Of a stretch of DNA of 64,000 bases, positions 1-11,709 are shown in pieces. Made by a program: the position numbers and the translations under genes. The notes beneath the pieces are model-generated. The model was given only the letters and a program-made list of their open reading frames with translations, had not been told where the DNA came from and made no database searches. Source of the stretch: Eucalyptus grandis (Eukaryota; Streptophyta; Magnoliopsida; Myrtales; Myrtaceae); NCBI RefSeq assembly GCF_016545825.1, contig NC_052620.1, positions 5,394,001 to 5,458,000 of the forward strand, read 5' to 3'. Positions within the stretch are counted from its first letter, which is position 1; every line of letters starts with the position of its first letter.

Positions 1-165
1 GAAACGGGGGGATTTGTCACTAGCTACTTCGTGTTTTCCGCGTGCTACAATGCAGAAGGCCCCATCATGTTCGGAAAATGCAAACGCGCTTGAAAGAAGT
101 CAGATTTTGTTCACTATGCTAAGATAGGTTTCTAGTTAAAATGAAAATCGACGCCAAAAATCAAA
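1..165. repeat. unit R, terminal part (copy R1)
   Basis: This stretch matches 59735-59870 closely: the shared text runs from a GAAACGG-like start through 'GTGCTACAA(T/C)GCAGAAGGCCC' to 'GATAGG'. It is the end of a segment (unit R) that precedes the 3' end of each well-preserved PME copy in the window. The function of R is unknown. Frames are interrupted here and I see no gene. Confidence 0.6.
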
Positions 166-295
166 AGAAAATGATCTGATAAATTTGTTTATTCTATGAT
201 TTGGGAGTTCTTAAACAAGTACAAATGTATTTGATAAGCAATATAATTACTTCCTTACAGCAAAAAAGCGGACAAATAACAGCTATTCACCTAGA

Positions 296-2219
296 CTAGA
301 TTTCCAGAAGAGAGAAAAAGGAAGACAAAAGAAGAAGAAAGAGCTGGAATAGAGAGTAATCAATATAGCCCCGACCAAAACCGATTAACAATTTGTAAAC
401 CCCTGAGGTGTAAATCGCGTCATAACCCACTGAGGTGTTAGGCACATCGTAACCCACAGAGGGGTAAGGCATGCCGGTGGTGAGCAACCAAGTGCCGCCG
501 GGGATCAAGTTCCCGATGGTGAACTTCGAAGCTTCCGTCATGCTTGTGATTACATGATAACCTGCCCATGTCACCCTATTTGCAGTCGATGACCCAGGAC
601 CCGTATTCATATACTCTCCATAGTACAGAGTGTCCAGGGCAAAGTCACCATCCCACTCCAACCACCCGGCCGAGTCAATTAGGCTATCAAGGTAAGTCAT
701 CATGAAAACAGTTTTTGAATATTTTTGCCACGGCCTCCCAAGGTATGTCTTCATGGAGTTTTGAACCAAATCCAAGTCTGAATCAGCGGTGACTTTGCAG
801 TTGAGGATGGAGATGCCAGTGTTCTCGTTCGGGTCAATTCTGCCGTGTGCAGTGATGGTATTGACTCTGTTAGGAGGGTTTCTAACATAGATGTTACAAT
901 TCTGGAAAACGACTGCAGCATTTCCAAATATGAAGTCGGTGGTGCCATAGATATCGCATTCTTTGTAGAACTGTCGTTCAGAATGAACAAAAAGGGTGTC
1001 CTGATAACCTTCGAAGGCACATCAATAGAAAACTGAGAGGTTGGAGCTGGAACGCAAAGCAACCGCTTGGTGATTTGCGGCGCCGGCAGTGTTACGAAAA
1101 GTGATGTCTTGAGCAATGAATCCATCACCATCAACAGCTGAAACTCAAGATGAGAAACTATTAGCACGGGTACGTCTACCAGTTCATGTAATCTAAACCG
1201 GGAAGTATCTCAGCAAACTAAACATGGATCTCTAAATGTTTAATTTACGATCTCAGCAAACTAAACGTTGATAATCCTCCCCCTTTTTCTCTTTTCCTTT
1301 TCAGTATTTATACCGTATAAAATGCATAATATTATGAATAAATTACGTGATAAACTCACCAACAGTTGCTGAATTGAAGGTAGTAAATCCTCCAGCATTA
1401 CTTTTGCTTCCAGTAATTATGGTCTTTCCAATACCATCACCCACAAAAGCAATGTTCTCCAATTTTGATCCAACTTCAACATTCTCTTCATACGTACCAG
1501 CCTTGATATAGATTATGAACCTCGCTGTATCAGATCGCATTGAAGCCACAGTTACAGCTTCGTTAATTGTCTTGTAGTTCCCAGAACTGTCTTGAGCCAC
1601 CATGATATTGGCCGTAGATAGCGCGGGTGAAGACTGTAAGAGCTTCCGGTCGCTGGGCCTCACCCAAGTAGGGAACTCATTGGCGAAATTCGGGGTAGGG
1701 TAGGGCACATAATTTGCAGACAAAGTGTTGCTTATCAACTTGGAAATGTTATTCGACATCAAGGACAACATGTTGTCTAAGACGCCGAGCTCGAGAAACC
1801 CAGTTTGACAGGTCTGCAAGTTGGTCAAGGCGGTGCTAAGCCAGGTTTGCATGTCGTCTTGAGTGCACTGGCGATTGATGGTCCGGTTCAAGTGGTGGAC
1901 CGTGTGCTCATAAAGCTTGAGGCAGTCAGCCCATGCGGCCTTCTCGTGTTCATCGCGGCACCTGGAGCCTAGCGAGTATATGTGGCTTTGGGCGAGCTGT
2001 GCTCTCTCAAGGGCGACTTGCATCGAGGAAATGGGATCTTCGCTTGAGAGGAGTTTGCTTTGGGTTGCGGGTTAAGAAGTACTCACAAGGTTGTGGGTAA
2101 GGCATTTTGCCACACCATAATTTTCCAACGCTAGAGGAAGAGCTAGAGGAAGAGCTAGAGATGGTTTGAGATAGCAAAAGAGGGAAACAGATGAGGATCA
2201 TCACCTGATGAAAGCCCAT
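296..2219 (-). pseudogene. pectin methylesterase with PMEI prodomain, copy A (recently disabled)
   Basis: This is a close paralogue of the intact PME at 60024-61928, with the same two-exon layout: exon 1 about 2219-1360, intron, exon 2 about 1137-296. The start codon (2219-2217) opens a signal peptide followed by a serine run expanded to about ten residues. Two independent lesions break it. In exon 1, an 8-bp stretch present in the intact copy is missing at 2025-2028, where two GAGG repeats have collapsed to one; the frame then ends at a TGA at 2009-2007, inside the PMEI domain. In exon 2, the CGA arginine codon of the intact copy is TGA at 1024-1022, upstream of the catalytic YQDT and DFIFG motifs. 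Downstream frames are otherwise open and keep LGRPW and the C-terminal hydrophobic tail, so inactivation is recent. A truncated product starting at the Met at 2023 would lack the signal peptide and still meet the TGA in exon 2. Confidence 0.92.
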
Positions 2220-2317
2220 TTTGATGGATTTTGCATATTGCCAAGTGGAATTAAGTGAAAGAGAAGTTAAGATCGGTGATGTTGAACTGGGGTGGTTCGG
2301 TCGCCTTGGGCTGGCCC

Positions 2318-2326
2318 CTTTATGTA
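2318..2326 (-). promoter_or_regulatory. TATA-like element of PME copy A
   Basis: The minus-strand text TACATAAAG lies about 100 bp upstream of the copy A start codon, and the same element stands at the same distance from the intact gene (62027-62035). Conservation between copies and the spacing suit a TATA box, but no transcription start can be read from sequence alone. Confidence 0.35.
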
Positions 2327-2719
2327 GAAGTGAGGGCATATAGCAGTGACAAGAGAGAAGCAGCTACACACCTTCCATGGAACTTGCGTTTCAATATCAT
2401 AGAATGTCCAACTGGTTGCGAAAAAGGTGTTGTGGAACACGCCGTTGACACAACGGACACAAATGTTACTTTTGTGAATCTATGGGATTAAATTGTCCAG
2501 CTATGCGCAATGAACTGTCCCTTTGGAATTTCCAGAGAATCAGATCGGATGTCTCATAGCTCGTGCCTAACATATTTAATTTTCTCCAAGACGACCATAA
2601 GCGGAAAGGCCTATGAACGTCTCCCGAGAACGCTCCTATGCTTCTTTTGTTGTCCTTTTGATAGAAAAATTCAATGATTGCGTCATTTAATGTTATTAAT
2701 ATCCATGTACTTGCACGTG
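2327..2719. other. PME copy A upstream flank
   Basis: No gene is seen here. The stretch aligns with 62036-62480 upstream of the intact PME with small indels, so it is promoter-side flank carried along in the duplication. It contains a shared 'GGAATTTCCAGAGA' block. Confidence 0.5.
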
Positions 2720-4010
2720 CATGTGGATGTGTCGGTCGATTCCGTGCGAGAGTTAGATTTCTCCGTAGCTCGGACTTTGACTCCGACGACTCGGGGGCTC
2801 TTCACGGGCAGCTTCTTGGACTCAAGGAACACTCCACATTGTTGCCCGGCCGGTCAAGAGAAGGAGGGATCTCGAAGGTCAATTCGGCCTCCAGAAAGTG
2901 CAGCAGAAACTCTTTGTCTAGTCATCTGCGGAAAATCAAACTTTCCCTGGGTGGGAAAAGCAGGTCAATTTTGTCTTCATCGGTGAGTTCCACGCTTCTT
3001 CTTCGTCTACCGAACACTCCGTACTTGCAGACACTCCAAGAACAGCGCACACTCGCAACTTCCTCTCCACCGCCGCTGAGCACGCCGGCCAAGCCTATGC
3101 CTTCCACCGGAAAGAGTTCAGACACTCCAAAAGAACTTCCGTTCGACTGGTTTCGGTCAATGCAAGCCGACTTATTTCCTATTAGACATGATCACTCTTC
3201 TTGAGGCGAACAGTTGCATTAACTCGCCTCTATCTTGCCAACGCTTTTCAACGACGGTTTTACCAGGAGAGGGGATCTTTTCCTTGGTTCCGGATAAGCT
3301 TGATCATCTTAATCCATTTTATGCCTCATCTAATTCGAAGTCGAATCCTCAACAAGACAGAGCTATAGAGCGCAGTAGTGGGAGATACTGAAGCAAAAAG
3401 TTCTCCTGAACTTGATCTTTTCAACTCGGGTGTTCTGTCCTGTCTTATATATGGGGGCATTGGGGGATTTCTGCTGGTTTTCGGCAAGCTTTCTTGGAGA
3501 CTATTGAACCGTAACCGAGGAGAATTCAATCCCAGAATTCTTAGCTAACTAGACTGTTCCCATTAATGAAAATAAGGTCTTGCGAGGAACAGATAAGTCG
3601 TGATGTTGCCTCTTAGAGAATTATTAAGAAGAATTGTGTTCTTGATGCTGCAATACTAAATCCGATCTAAAGTTGAGAAAGGCTATTAGAAGTGGTTGCT
3701 GTACTAGGCCAAAGTCAGGGTGAAATATGAAGGTGATACGCCAATCAGGCCTGACTATTTATCTTCAGTAGCTGCTAAAAATGGAGAACTAGTAGTCAAT
3801 TTCAAGTGCTGGTTGTGGAACAAAAGCATGAAACAGTTGACTGTTGTAGGCTACTTCAGGCTTAGCGGGTGGTACAACGCAGAAGGCGCAATCCTGTTCA
3901 GAAAGTCTGATAATATGACGATCCATGGACGAGGGACACGGATGCCAATCGCTTGAAAGAATTCGATTTGTTCACGATGTTAAGATAGGCTATTAGTTGA
4001 GATGAAAATT
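2720..4010. repeat. unit R, copy R2 (unrecognised conserved segment)
   Basis: This segment is highly similar to 62540-63850 (R4), and its second half also matches 58980-59865 (R3). The first third is GC-richer and codon-like, with open plus-strand stretches around 2674-3204; the last third contains 'GTTCTTGATGCTGCAATAC' and 'GGTACAACGCAGAAGGC' blocks. Reading frames are broken differently in each copy, and I recognise no domain. It may be a decayed neighbouring gene that was co-duplicated with PME. Its constant position between PME copies shows the array duplicated as an R-plus-PME unit. Confidence 0.6.
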
Positions 4011-4089
4011 GATGCCGAAAATTAAAAGAATTTTATGGTTTTGTCAACTTTTTTATTGTTCTTTGAATTCGGAGTTTTTAAACAATCTG

Positions 4090-6735
4090 AGATATTCTTT
4101 GCTTGAGCAGTAAAATTACTTCCTTGCAGCAAAGAAGCGGGGAAAGAAAAAAAGAATTGGACTAGAGAGTGCCCGCTATAACTTCCAATAAAATTGATGA
4201 ATTTTTAACCCACAGAGGTGCAAGACACGCCAGTGGCGGGCAACCAAGAGCTGCCGGCAATGAAGTTCCCAATAGTGAATTTCGAAACCTCCATCTTGCT
4301 TGTGACGATGGTGACTTACCTAAGGACTAGAGGTGGCAAAATGTTCATATATGGGTTACTTGTTTTTTGAAAAAGTTAGTTAAATGGGTTTAACAACTAA
4401 AGATTTAAGATAAGTGGGTCTTAAGTAAGTTTTAAGTGGGTTTTAAATGGGTTGGATTTAGAACCCATTTTCACCCAAAACCTCACAATATCTCTCTTCT
4501 CTATTTAACTTTACAAAAATATGTTTTTATAAAAGCTGAAATTATAATTAATTTTTTATTTTTATTTTGTTTTCTTTTTTCTTTCATTTTTTTTCTTTCT
4601 TCTTCCTCCGATTGCTGACCATCATTGTCGGCTACCGGCCAGTGAACCTTGAGCTTGCCGGATTTGGCAAGGCTCGAGTCTTGCTAGATCCCGAGGGCGA
4701 GCTCGAGCTTGTTGGGGTCGGGTGAGGTTGAGCTTCTTGGATCCGGCAAGCCTCGAGCTCGGTTGGTGTCGGCGAGCCGGGTGAGCTCGAGAATTGCCGG
4801 TGGGCTGGTCACTAGCCGTCGTCGTGGCCGGTGGCCGGCCAAAGAAGAAGGACAAAAAGAAAAAAGAAAAAGAAAATTAAAAATTAAAAATTATATTAAA
4901 AAAACAAAAAACAATTAAAAAATTAAATTTTTAAAAAATAAAAAATAATTAAAATCTGATTTTTTAAATAAATATTTTAAAAATTATAAAAAATGTCAAT
5001 TAAATTTGTGTTGTATAAAACTATTTTAGCAATACCATTTATATATATATATATATGTATATATAAGAAATAAGCTTTCTTAAGTTTATTTAAATAAGTC
5101 GGGTATGATTTAGGTATGGGTCAGGTTGGGTATGGGTCAAAAATTTTACATTGCAATAAATTGATCATGAACGGGTTAAATGGATCGATTTGGGTTGGAC
5201 TATTTATGACTTGACCCAAACCCAACCTGATCCACCCGTTCAACAGGTCTACCAAGGACCTTATTTTGGTCAATGACCTGAGGCCCATGTTCATATACTT
5301 TCCATAGTAAAGAGTCTTTAAGGGTAAGGTCACTGTCCTGCTGTCTAGCTAAGTCAATTAGACTATCAAGCTAAGTCTTCATGAAAACAATTTTTAATTC
5401 TTCAAGGCCTCTACAGGGACGTCTTCACGGAACTTTAGACTAATGTCAAGTCTGAAGCTACAATGACTATACACTTGTGGGCAGAGATGCGGTTATTATG
5501 ATTGGGGTTAGTCTGGCCCTATGCAATGACGATATTGACCTTGTTAGGACGGTTTCTTGCACAAATGTTGTAGTTCTGGAAATCAATGGTAGGATTTCTA
5601 AAGATGAAGTAAACGGTGCCTTGATATCGCACTCTCTATATAACTATTGCTCGGAATGAACAAAAAGGGTGTTTTGATAACCCCAAAGCCAGATTGACAA
5701 AAGACTGAGAAGAGCAACTGCTTGGCATGGAAAGTGATTTGTCACCAAAAATAGTTGAGACACAAGATGAGAGAGATTATTAGCATGCGTGTGTCTACTT
5801 GTACGTGTAATCTAAAGGGAAAAGTATCCGCATGAACTAAACACGGACCTCTCCGTGCTTGTTTTACTGCCTCATATTAGAAATACAACCATTTTCTCTA
5901 ATTCTTGCGTTCATGATCTGGACCCACTTCATGTAATAATTATATGAACTGAAAGAATCGGACTATTCGTAAAATCAGTATCATTGCATTCTTTAGCAAT
6001 CCAAAGGCAACTTTAATCATAAGATTCATTTGTCATGGGCAAAAACCGTCACGTCGAAGTTGGTGTCCTGGGTTGAATTCTCTATCCTGAAACCGTCCTA
6101 GGCTATGATCCTATGTAGGGTGACGAAAGAAGCTGCTAGATTTAGTGACGCTTATGGTGACGGAAAATCGGTGCTTTTCTGACTAATCATCAAAGCTGCC
6201 CCAACTTTCCAGGGATGGGGTTGGTCACGAGATTATCGAGCCTTAAGTCGCTGTTTGATAGATATTTAATGTTTTAGGAATCCTATGGGGAGAATTCGTC
6301 AGCAGATGGAACTGTTTAAGATCAATTAATTAGGTTGACTTAAGTTTCAATCAGCCATAGGATAGTTCTAGGAAATTAAGCTGCCTTACTTTTCCATCTT
6401 GAGTACCCCTCCGATAAAAATAAATAAATAATTATGCATTTCTTTCTTGATTACTCTAAAAATCTGGTCATTAAAAACATGGTATGGTCTTTTAATTGGT
6501 CATCGAATCGACTTTCAGGCGGATCTAAATTTGGCCATGAAAAACACTTTTACTTCCGGTAATTATGATTATTCCAATACCATCATCCGCAAACACAATG
6601 TTTCCCAATTTTGATCCAACTTCAACATTCTCTTTTTACGTTCTAGCCTTAATATAAATTATGTACCTTACTGTGCCGGATGGCTTTGATGCCATAGTTA
6701 TAGCTTTGGTAATCTTCTTATGAGCCACCATGCGC
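4090..6735 (-). pseudogene. pectin methylesterase copy B (old relic split by a transposon)
   Basis: The pieces are in PME order on the minus strand. The 3' end and C-terminal coding region lie at about 4190-4319, the rest of exon 2 at about 5260-5760 (including the GEYMNTG and GNLI-type regions in degraded form), and the 3' half of exon 1 at about 6545-6735 (region of the '[12 protein letters not shown]'-like and KAGTYEE-like motifs). The signal peptide and most of the PMEI domain are missing. Frameshifts and stops are frequent, so this copy is far older than copy A. A hAT-like element (4328-5251) splits exon 2, and a repeat fragment replaces everything upstream of 6735. Confidence 0.85.
4328..5251. 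mobile_element. hAT-like non-autonomous DNA transposon
   Basis: A 924-bp insertion in exon 2 of PME copy B. It is bounded by an 8-bp target duplication with one mismatch: CTAAGGAC at 4320-4327 and CCAAGGAC at 5252-5259. Both ends start with TAGA when read inward (TAGAGGTGGCAAAATG on the left, TAGACCTGTTGAACGGG on the right). Eight-base duplications and TAG-type ends fit the hAT superfamily. The centre is GC-rich (about 4620-4850, repeated GAGCTCGAG-like words) and flanked by AT-rich DNA. No transposase is encoded. PME homology resumes on both sides. Confidence 0.75.
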
Positions 6736-7055
6736 TGTCCCACCTTGGATCCACTGAGTTCTAATTTCATGAAGAAATAAGTTTTTGTGGAACCATTTCA
6801 CTTGATTTTAGTCGAGTTTGAGAAGGGATGTAGCGATAATTAGGGATTTTTCTAGGATATTTTTATATGTTAGAGATAATTATGATATTTATGTTGATTA
6901 TCCGTATCTCTTAAAATTGCACATATATCTTCCTTTGATTACACATATCTTAATTGAGATATTATCTTAAAATAGTTATCAAATAAAACCTATAAATAGA
7001 CTAATATATTCTTCTTTAATATATAAATTGAAATATACATAAATTCTTCGAGATA
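6736..7055. repeat. LTR-like repeat fragment (forward)
   Basis: This is homologous in inverted orientation to about 17400-17700: both carry a core reading 'TGTTAGAGATAATTATGATA' here or its diverged reverse complement there, followed by 'TTGCACATATATCT'. The TGTTAG motif and AT-rich, TATA-containing body ('CTATAAATAGACTAA' near 7000) suggest a copia-type LTR. No internal region or target duplication was found. Confidence 0.45.
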
Positions 7056-7845
7056 AGTCCACCTCAAACGCCATAATTTGGCGGAAAGAGACACTTAAGT
7101 GTCATAACTTACGAAATGTATACTTAAGTGTCAAAATTAGAGCAAAATGGATCACTTGAGTGCCAATTCGGCTAAAATCCGGCCAAATTGCATATGTGCC
7201 ATTCTTCCGACGAAGCGAGTGCAAACGGCGCTAACGTGGCCAAATAATGCAAAAACGGCATTGTTTTGGATTGACGTGGTAAAAAAATAATATAAAAATT
7301 AATTAAATTAAATTTAAAATTAAATTTAGTTAAAATAGTTAAAAATAATAATTTTAATATTAAAAAAATTTAAAAATTTTAAAAAATAAAAATTTTAAAA
7401 AATAAAAATTTTAAAAATTTAAAAATTTAAAAATTTAAAAATTTAAAAATTTAAAAAATTTAAAAATTTAAAAAATTTAAAAATTTTAAAATTTTAAAAA
7501 TTTAAAAATTTAAAAATTTAAAAATTTAAAAATTTAAAAATTTAAAAATTTAAAAAATTTAAAAATTTAAAAAATTTAAAAAATTTAAAAATTTAAAAAA
7601 GAAAAAGAAAAAAAGGGGTGGGGGTGGGGGGAGAGGTGACGAGGGCACAGCCCTCGTCGTCGTCGAGGGAAGGGCCGGCGACGGAGGGGGAGGCTCGGCC
7701 GTGGTCGCCGGCCTAGCCGGGCCGGTGACCCGACCCGGCGACCGGGTGGCGAGGGCTCGTGAGTCCTCGCCCGAATCCGGCGAGGATCGGTGGCCCTAGC
7801 CTGGCCTGGCCAAGGGCCGCTGCCCACTGGGGGTCGCCCCGACGG
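7056..7845. mobile_element. unclassified non-autonomous repeat with AT-rich core and GC-rich end
   Basis: The left part holds internal direct repeats of 'ACTTAAGTGTCA' (about 7090-7135) and a GACGTGG motif. The middle, about 7265-7600, is almost pure A/T with dozens of TTTAAAAA words. The right part (7610-7845) abruptly becomes GC-rich (CCGGCGA-type words). Sub-terminal repeats and the AT/GC switch resemble plant Mutator-like or related TIR elements, but I found no target duplication or terminal inverted repeat, so the ends are approximate. No coding capacity. Confidence 0.4.
7265..7605. repeat. AT-only low-complexity tract
   Basis: About 340 bp composed of A-runs and TTTAAA words with a loose 6-8 bp period. 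It is a candidate matrix-attachment or breakage-prone tract, but nothing in the sequence proves a function. Confidence 0.8.
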
Positions 7846-8009
7846 TAGCTTGCTCACTCAAATGCCTTCCCAAACTGGTTTCCATCTCTGTTCGAGCTAA
7901 ACCTCGACCCAAATGTGGTAGCTTGCTCACTCAAATGCCTTCCCAAACTGGTTTCCATCTCTGTTCGAGCTAAACCTCGACCCAAATGTGGTAGCTTGCT
8001 CACTCAAAT
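7846..8009. repeat. 73-bp tandem duplication
   Basis: A 73-bp segment starting TAGCTTGCTCACTCAAAT is present twice (7846-7918, 7919-7991) with only its first 18 bases repeated a third time before the gypsy gag continues. The duplication sits exactly where the gag is truncated against the GC-rich repeat. Confidence 0.9.
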
Positions 8010-8875
8010 TCTTTTCTATCAATTGGGCCCGTCCATAAAGCTCATGATAATCTTTCAAATCAAGCGGCACTAGTGAATTCTTCAGTTCTGGTCTGAGGCC
8101 ATTCCTGAACCTCCTAGCTTTGTCCTCCGGATCTTCCACCGGTCTGGGAGCATATTGTGACAGCTCCGCAAATTTGGCCTAATCTTTGGTCCACTATCAG
8201 CATCCCTTGATGAAGGTGCTAGATCCTTGCGCTACCAGAGAAATACTTGCCGTTAAAGGCTCCAAGGAAGGCGTTCCACACCGGAACCACACATTCTTGG
8301 ACTACTCTACCTCTAGTGGCCCTCCACTAGGTACTTGCGTTACCCTGCAGCTGATATATTGCCAGGACAACCTTCTTCTCCTCAGTGCACATCAGCAGTG
8401 CAAAGGTCTTCTCCAAGTCTTGGATCTAGAGTATTGCAGCCTCGGGATCTCCTACACCAGTGAACCTCGGTGGATTTAGCTTCAAGAACTTCTTTACGAG
8501 CTTGTGCATCGGCCTCTCAACAACCACGTTCCTAGGTGGAACCTCGGCAAGTGCAGTTGTGGTAGCGACATCATCGGCGGCGGCGATGGTAAAGTGCTTG
8601 GGCCGTAGCGGCGGCGGTAATGGTTGCGGCTTGATTCTAGGCCTGCTGCTCCATTAGATTCCCAAGTGTCTCAAGTGCCTGAAAGATCCCAGCAATTCTC
8701 GGATCGCCAAGTGTTGCTACCCTAGCACCGATTAGAGGCGGTACTACTCCACTTGCACTGGCTTTCTTGTGTTCTACCACAAACACCTCAGGTACCAACT
8801 CTTGTCGGTGTCCTACCCCCAAGTCACTAGTCTTATGATCCTCTTTCTAGGCATCCTCTGCTCTTGATCACTCAT
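7846..8875 (-). pseudogene. Ty3-gypsy gag (truncated, frameshifted)
   Basis: Minus-strand gag of a chromovirus-like (Del/Tekay type) element. The likely start codon is at 8875-8873. An early TAG and frame changes follow. The recognisable gag core lies around 8160-8480 (frame reading through PPRFTG and an ASTWWRA-like motif), then a segment at 8139-7927 with the typical PEDKARRFRNGL text. Reverse transcriptase, integrase and the 3' LTR are absent, because the element stops at the 73-bp duplication near 7846. Its primer site (9047-9061) and 5' LTR (B, 12614-15933) lie upstream, separated by the later insertion of solo LTR A. Confidence 0.8.
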
Positions 8876-9046
8876 TATATAGATTTTCTATAGAACCTGT
8901 TCCCAATTCAATACAGAATTAGAAACTAAGTGATCTCCACAAAACAATCTACCAAACAGCTATCAATCACATGCATTGGCATAAAATAAAGGTTGTTCCT
9001 ACTAACTATCCCATAATTTATCACATTTTATCACTCCAACTATTAA

Positions 9047-9061
9047 CCAGCTTTGATACCA
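9047..9061 (-). other. primer binding site of the gypsy element
   Basis: The minus strand reads TGGTATCAAAGCTGG, complementary to the 3' end of initiator Met-tRNA. Once the later A insertion is removed it lies 13 bp downstream of the end of LTR B. This identifies B, and by similarity A, C, D and E, as LTRs rather than some other repeat. Confidence 0.8.
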
Positions 9062-11049
9062 CTTCGAGCGAGGATGTGTGACATTTCAGATTTTTAGTCA
9101 TGTTTTCTACTTTATAAACCAGGCATTTCATTGACGCGCTTATAGGGCTATTCTTAGAACTGATCACTATCGAGATAACTAGACTATTTTAGGAAGCTAT
9201 TAAGGACTTTAAGGCAAATAAACATGAGAATTCGATCAGAAATCGGCTTCTCGACCGCGCTCATTTTTAGAGGCCACTACGGCACAGTTAAAAATAGATT
9301 TAAGATTAGAGATAGGTCGGTTCGACTGAGATGTGTGGCTGATCGTGGGTGACTCCACTAAATTGGGAAATTCTCGTCGACTGACACTAATTTGATTTTA
9401 CTGTTGTTTTGGTACCCTATGTCCGTATTTAAATCCTCAAAATTTTCACGATAATCGAGAGTTGCCATTGAGTCAAGTGGGTTTAGTGTGGCTCAAAGAA
9501 AATTGACCATGAGTCATTTGCCCTAAAAAGTTTTGAAAACCACCCAGTAATTTGGGTCATGCTAAAAACGCACCAAATGGAAATTAATCGATAATTCAAG
9601 TCCGATTCTATAATATCACAATAAATTCTAAAAGCGTTGACGCAATCTCAGAAGATTTTTTTGATGACTGAGACTTTTTAGGAAAAAGTCGATTTAGGAC
9701 TGTTTTATGCAGATCAAGTCAGGGATTAATTTTGATTGCAAAATTGGAAAGCAAGATGGATTCTTAGGTGAGAAAAATTATCAATGGGAGCATTGAGATG
9801 TCAATTGAAATTGTGGAGGCCGAATGAGGTTGATTTGAGATAATCTAAGTGTCCAATTGAGTGAAGGCTGTGCCAAAATTCTTGTGCCCCTCATTTCTAG
9901 CAATTTTGGACCATTTGGGAAGTTGTGAGAGAAGTGTTGGTGGCCAATTCACAACCATGGATTGCTAGCTTCTTGGGCAAGTCTTTGGGGGACAAACCAT
10001 TGGAAAAACAAGGCCAATGGGGCCCTTGTCTCCCATTCTCTCTTATCTCTCTCTCTCTTCTTGGCTGGCTACACTTCTTCTCTTCCCCTCCATTTGTGTG
10101 AAAACCAGCAGTTGAGAAGCGAGAGGATAGCAGCCGGTGTTGCTGGAGTCGGAGCAGCCCGCTTGCCGGCTGCACCATCGCCCGGGACGCCATCCATTGT
10201 CGCACACCCTTGTCGCCTAGCCGCATGCCGTCCACCCTGTCCCCGCCTAGCCGTGTCTGTCCGGCCTCGTCCAGCCACTATGAGCTCTTTGAGGAGCCGC
10301 CGTGCACCCCGCCGAGCAACAACTTGCCCTTCCCGAGCCTCACCGTGCCAAACCAGCTCATTTCCTCCTATTTTGCAGCCAAGACCAGCAACTCAGCAAG
10401 TGGGTTTCACAACCACTTCAAGAGCCGTTTTGAGGTGTTTCCGAGCCCCGAACTCGAGGCCCACTTTAGAGATAAACGTCCCCTGCGATGTTCCTAGTGA
10501 TTTGATCTAAACGGATTGTTAATCGGGTAAGTTTAGCTCACTAATCCTTGCTTAGTTTGCTAATGATGCTTAAGGGTTGATTAGTGTTAATTAAACATGT
10601 TTAAGTGGTTATATTAGTTTAGAATAATTAAATTAGTGACTTAATGATGCATGTTAGGTGGTTAGACTTAGTTATTAGCAAGTACAGAGCTTATAGTATT
10701 TATTGAACGAACCTCGGGATTTTCCTCAGTTTGTCTTGGCTTTCAATTAGGCATTACGAGCCTAAATTGAATTTATTGTATTTATTTAATAATTTTCGAA
10801 ATTAATTAATTATTTATTTATTTTTCGGAAATTAGGCAAGGATACTCGATGACCGGAATTTTATGCTAATTGTCGTGGTACAATCCGTTTATTTAATTGA
10901 GCTTTATTTTTTGCTGAATTGAATTAATTGTGAATTTTAGGATTTTATTATAAGTTGTTCAATTTCAGTAATTGATTTGGAAATGACCGAGCGTGGGTCT
11001 ACAGCGCCTTTGAAATCTAAAAAGCTGTATAAAGGGGTGACAAAGAAAG

Positions 11050-11450
11050 TGGTGAGACGTGGCTCGATAACCAAATAGGTTGCCTTGGTGAATAAGTCAC
11101 CTTAGAGAATTCATGTGAGTAATAAAGTATATACATCACCTGGAAAAGCACGTGGCTCGGTATTTATTACGTTATTTTGGCGAAAACAGCACCTTAGAGA
11201 ATGCACGTGGCTTGGTGATTTGGTATATCGTCTTGGAGAATGCACATGACTCGGTAATTGATACATTGCCTTGGTGAATAAGTCGCCTCAGAGAATGTAT
11301 AGGGCTCGGTGATTAGTACATTGCCGTGGCATATGAGATGCCTGAGAGAATGCACGTGACTCGGTGATTAAGTACCTCACCTTGACGAAAATGGCGCCTT
11401 AGAGAATGCACATGGCTCGGTAACTAAGTATACTATCTTGTAAAATGCAT
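11050..11450 (+). repeat. ~56-bp minisatellite inside LTR A
   Basis: About six degenerate units with the shared words 'AGAGAATGCACGTGGCTCGG' and 'GTGATT', spaced roughly 55-60 bp. It occupies the same place in the LTR plan as the 57-60 bp minisatellites of LTRs C and D, although the unit sequences differ. Confidence 0.75.
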
Positions 11451-11709
11451 AGTATGGGTTGAGATGATCGGGGAAAAGTAATGTTGACATGTAATCGATT
11501 AGGTCGATTGATCAATGATGCGATCTAATTGGGTGCCTATTTGAACTGTGCTAATATGCAAGTGGAATCTGAAGCCAAGGTAAGTACTCTGATCCATGAG
11601 TGCATAGGCAGCCCGAATGACGTATTAGTTTACTAATTGAGTCTTAGGGGGTAGAACTTGCTGAGACGTAATCTCATCCCGGTTGTAGGATATCATTTTA
11701 GGCTCCTAG

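Noticed and set aside
751..1167. 138-codon minus-strand frame over PME exon 2 of copy A
   Set aside because: Out of frame with the PME coding sequence; the same shadow frame appears in the intact copy at 60497-60892.
9962..10510. 182-codon plus-strand frame (arginine/proline/serine-rich)
   Set aside because: It lies in the GC-rich leader of solo LTR A. The counterparts in B and E are open in other frames with unrelated protein text, so openness reflects composition.
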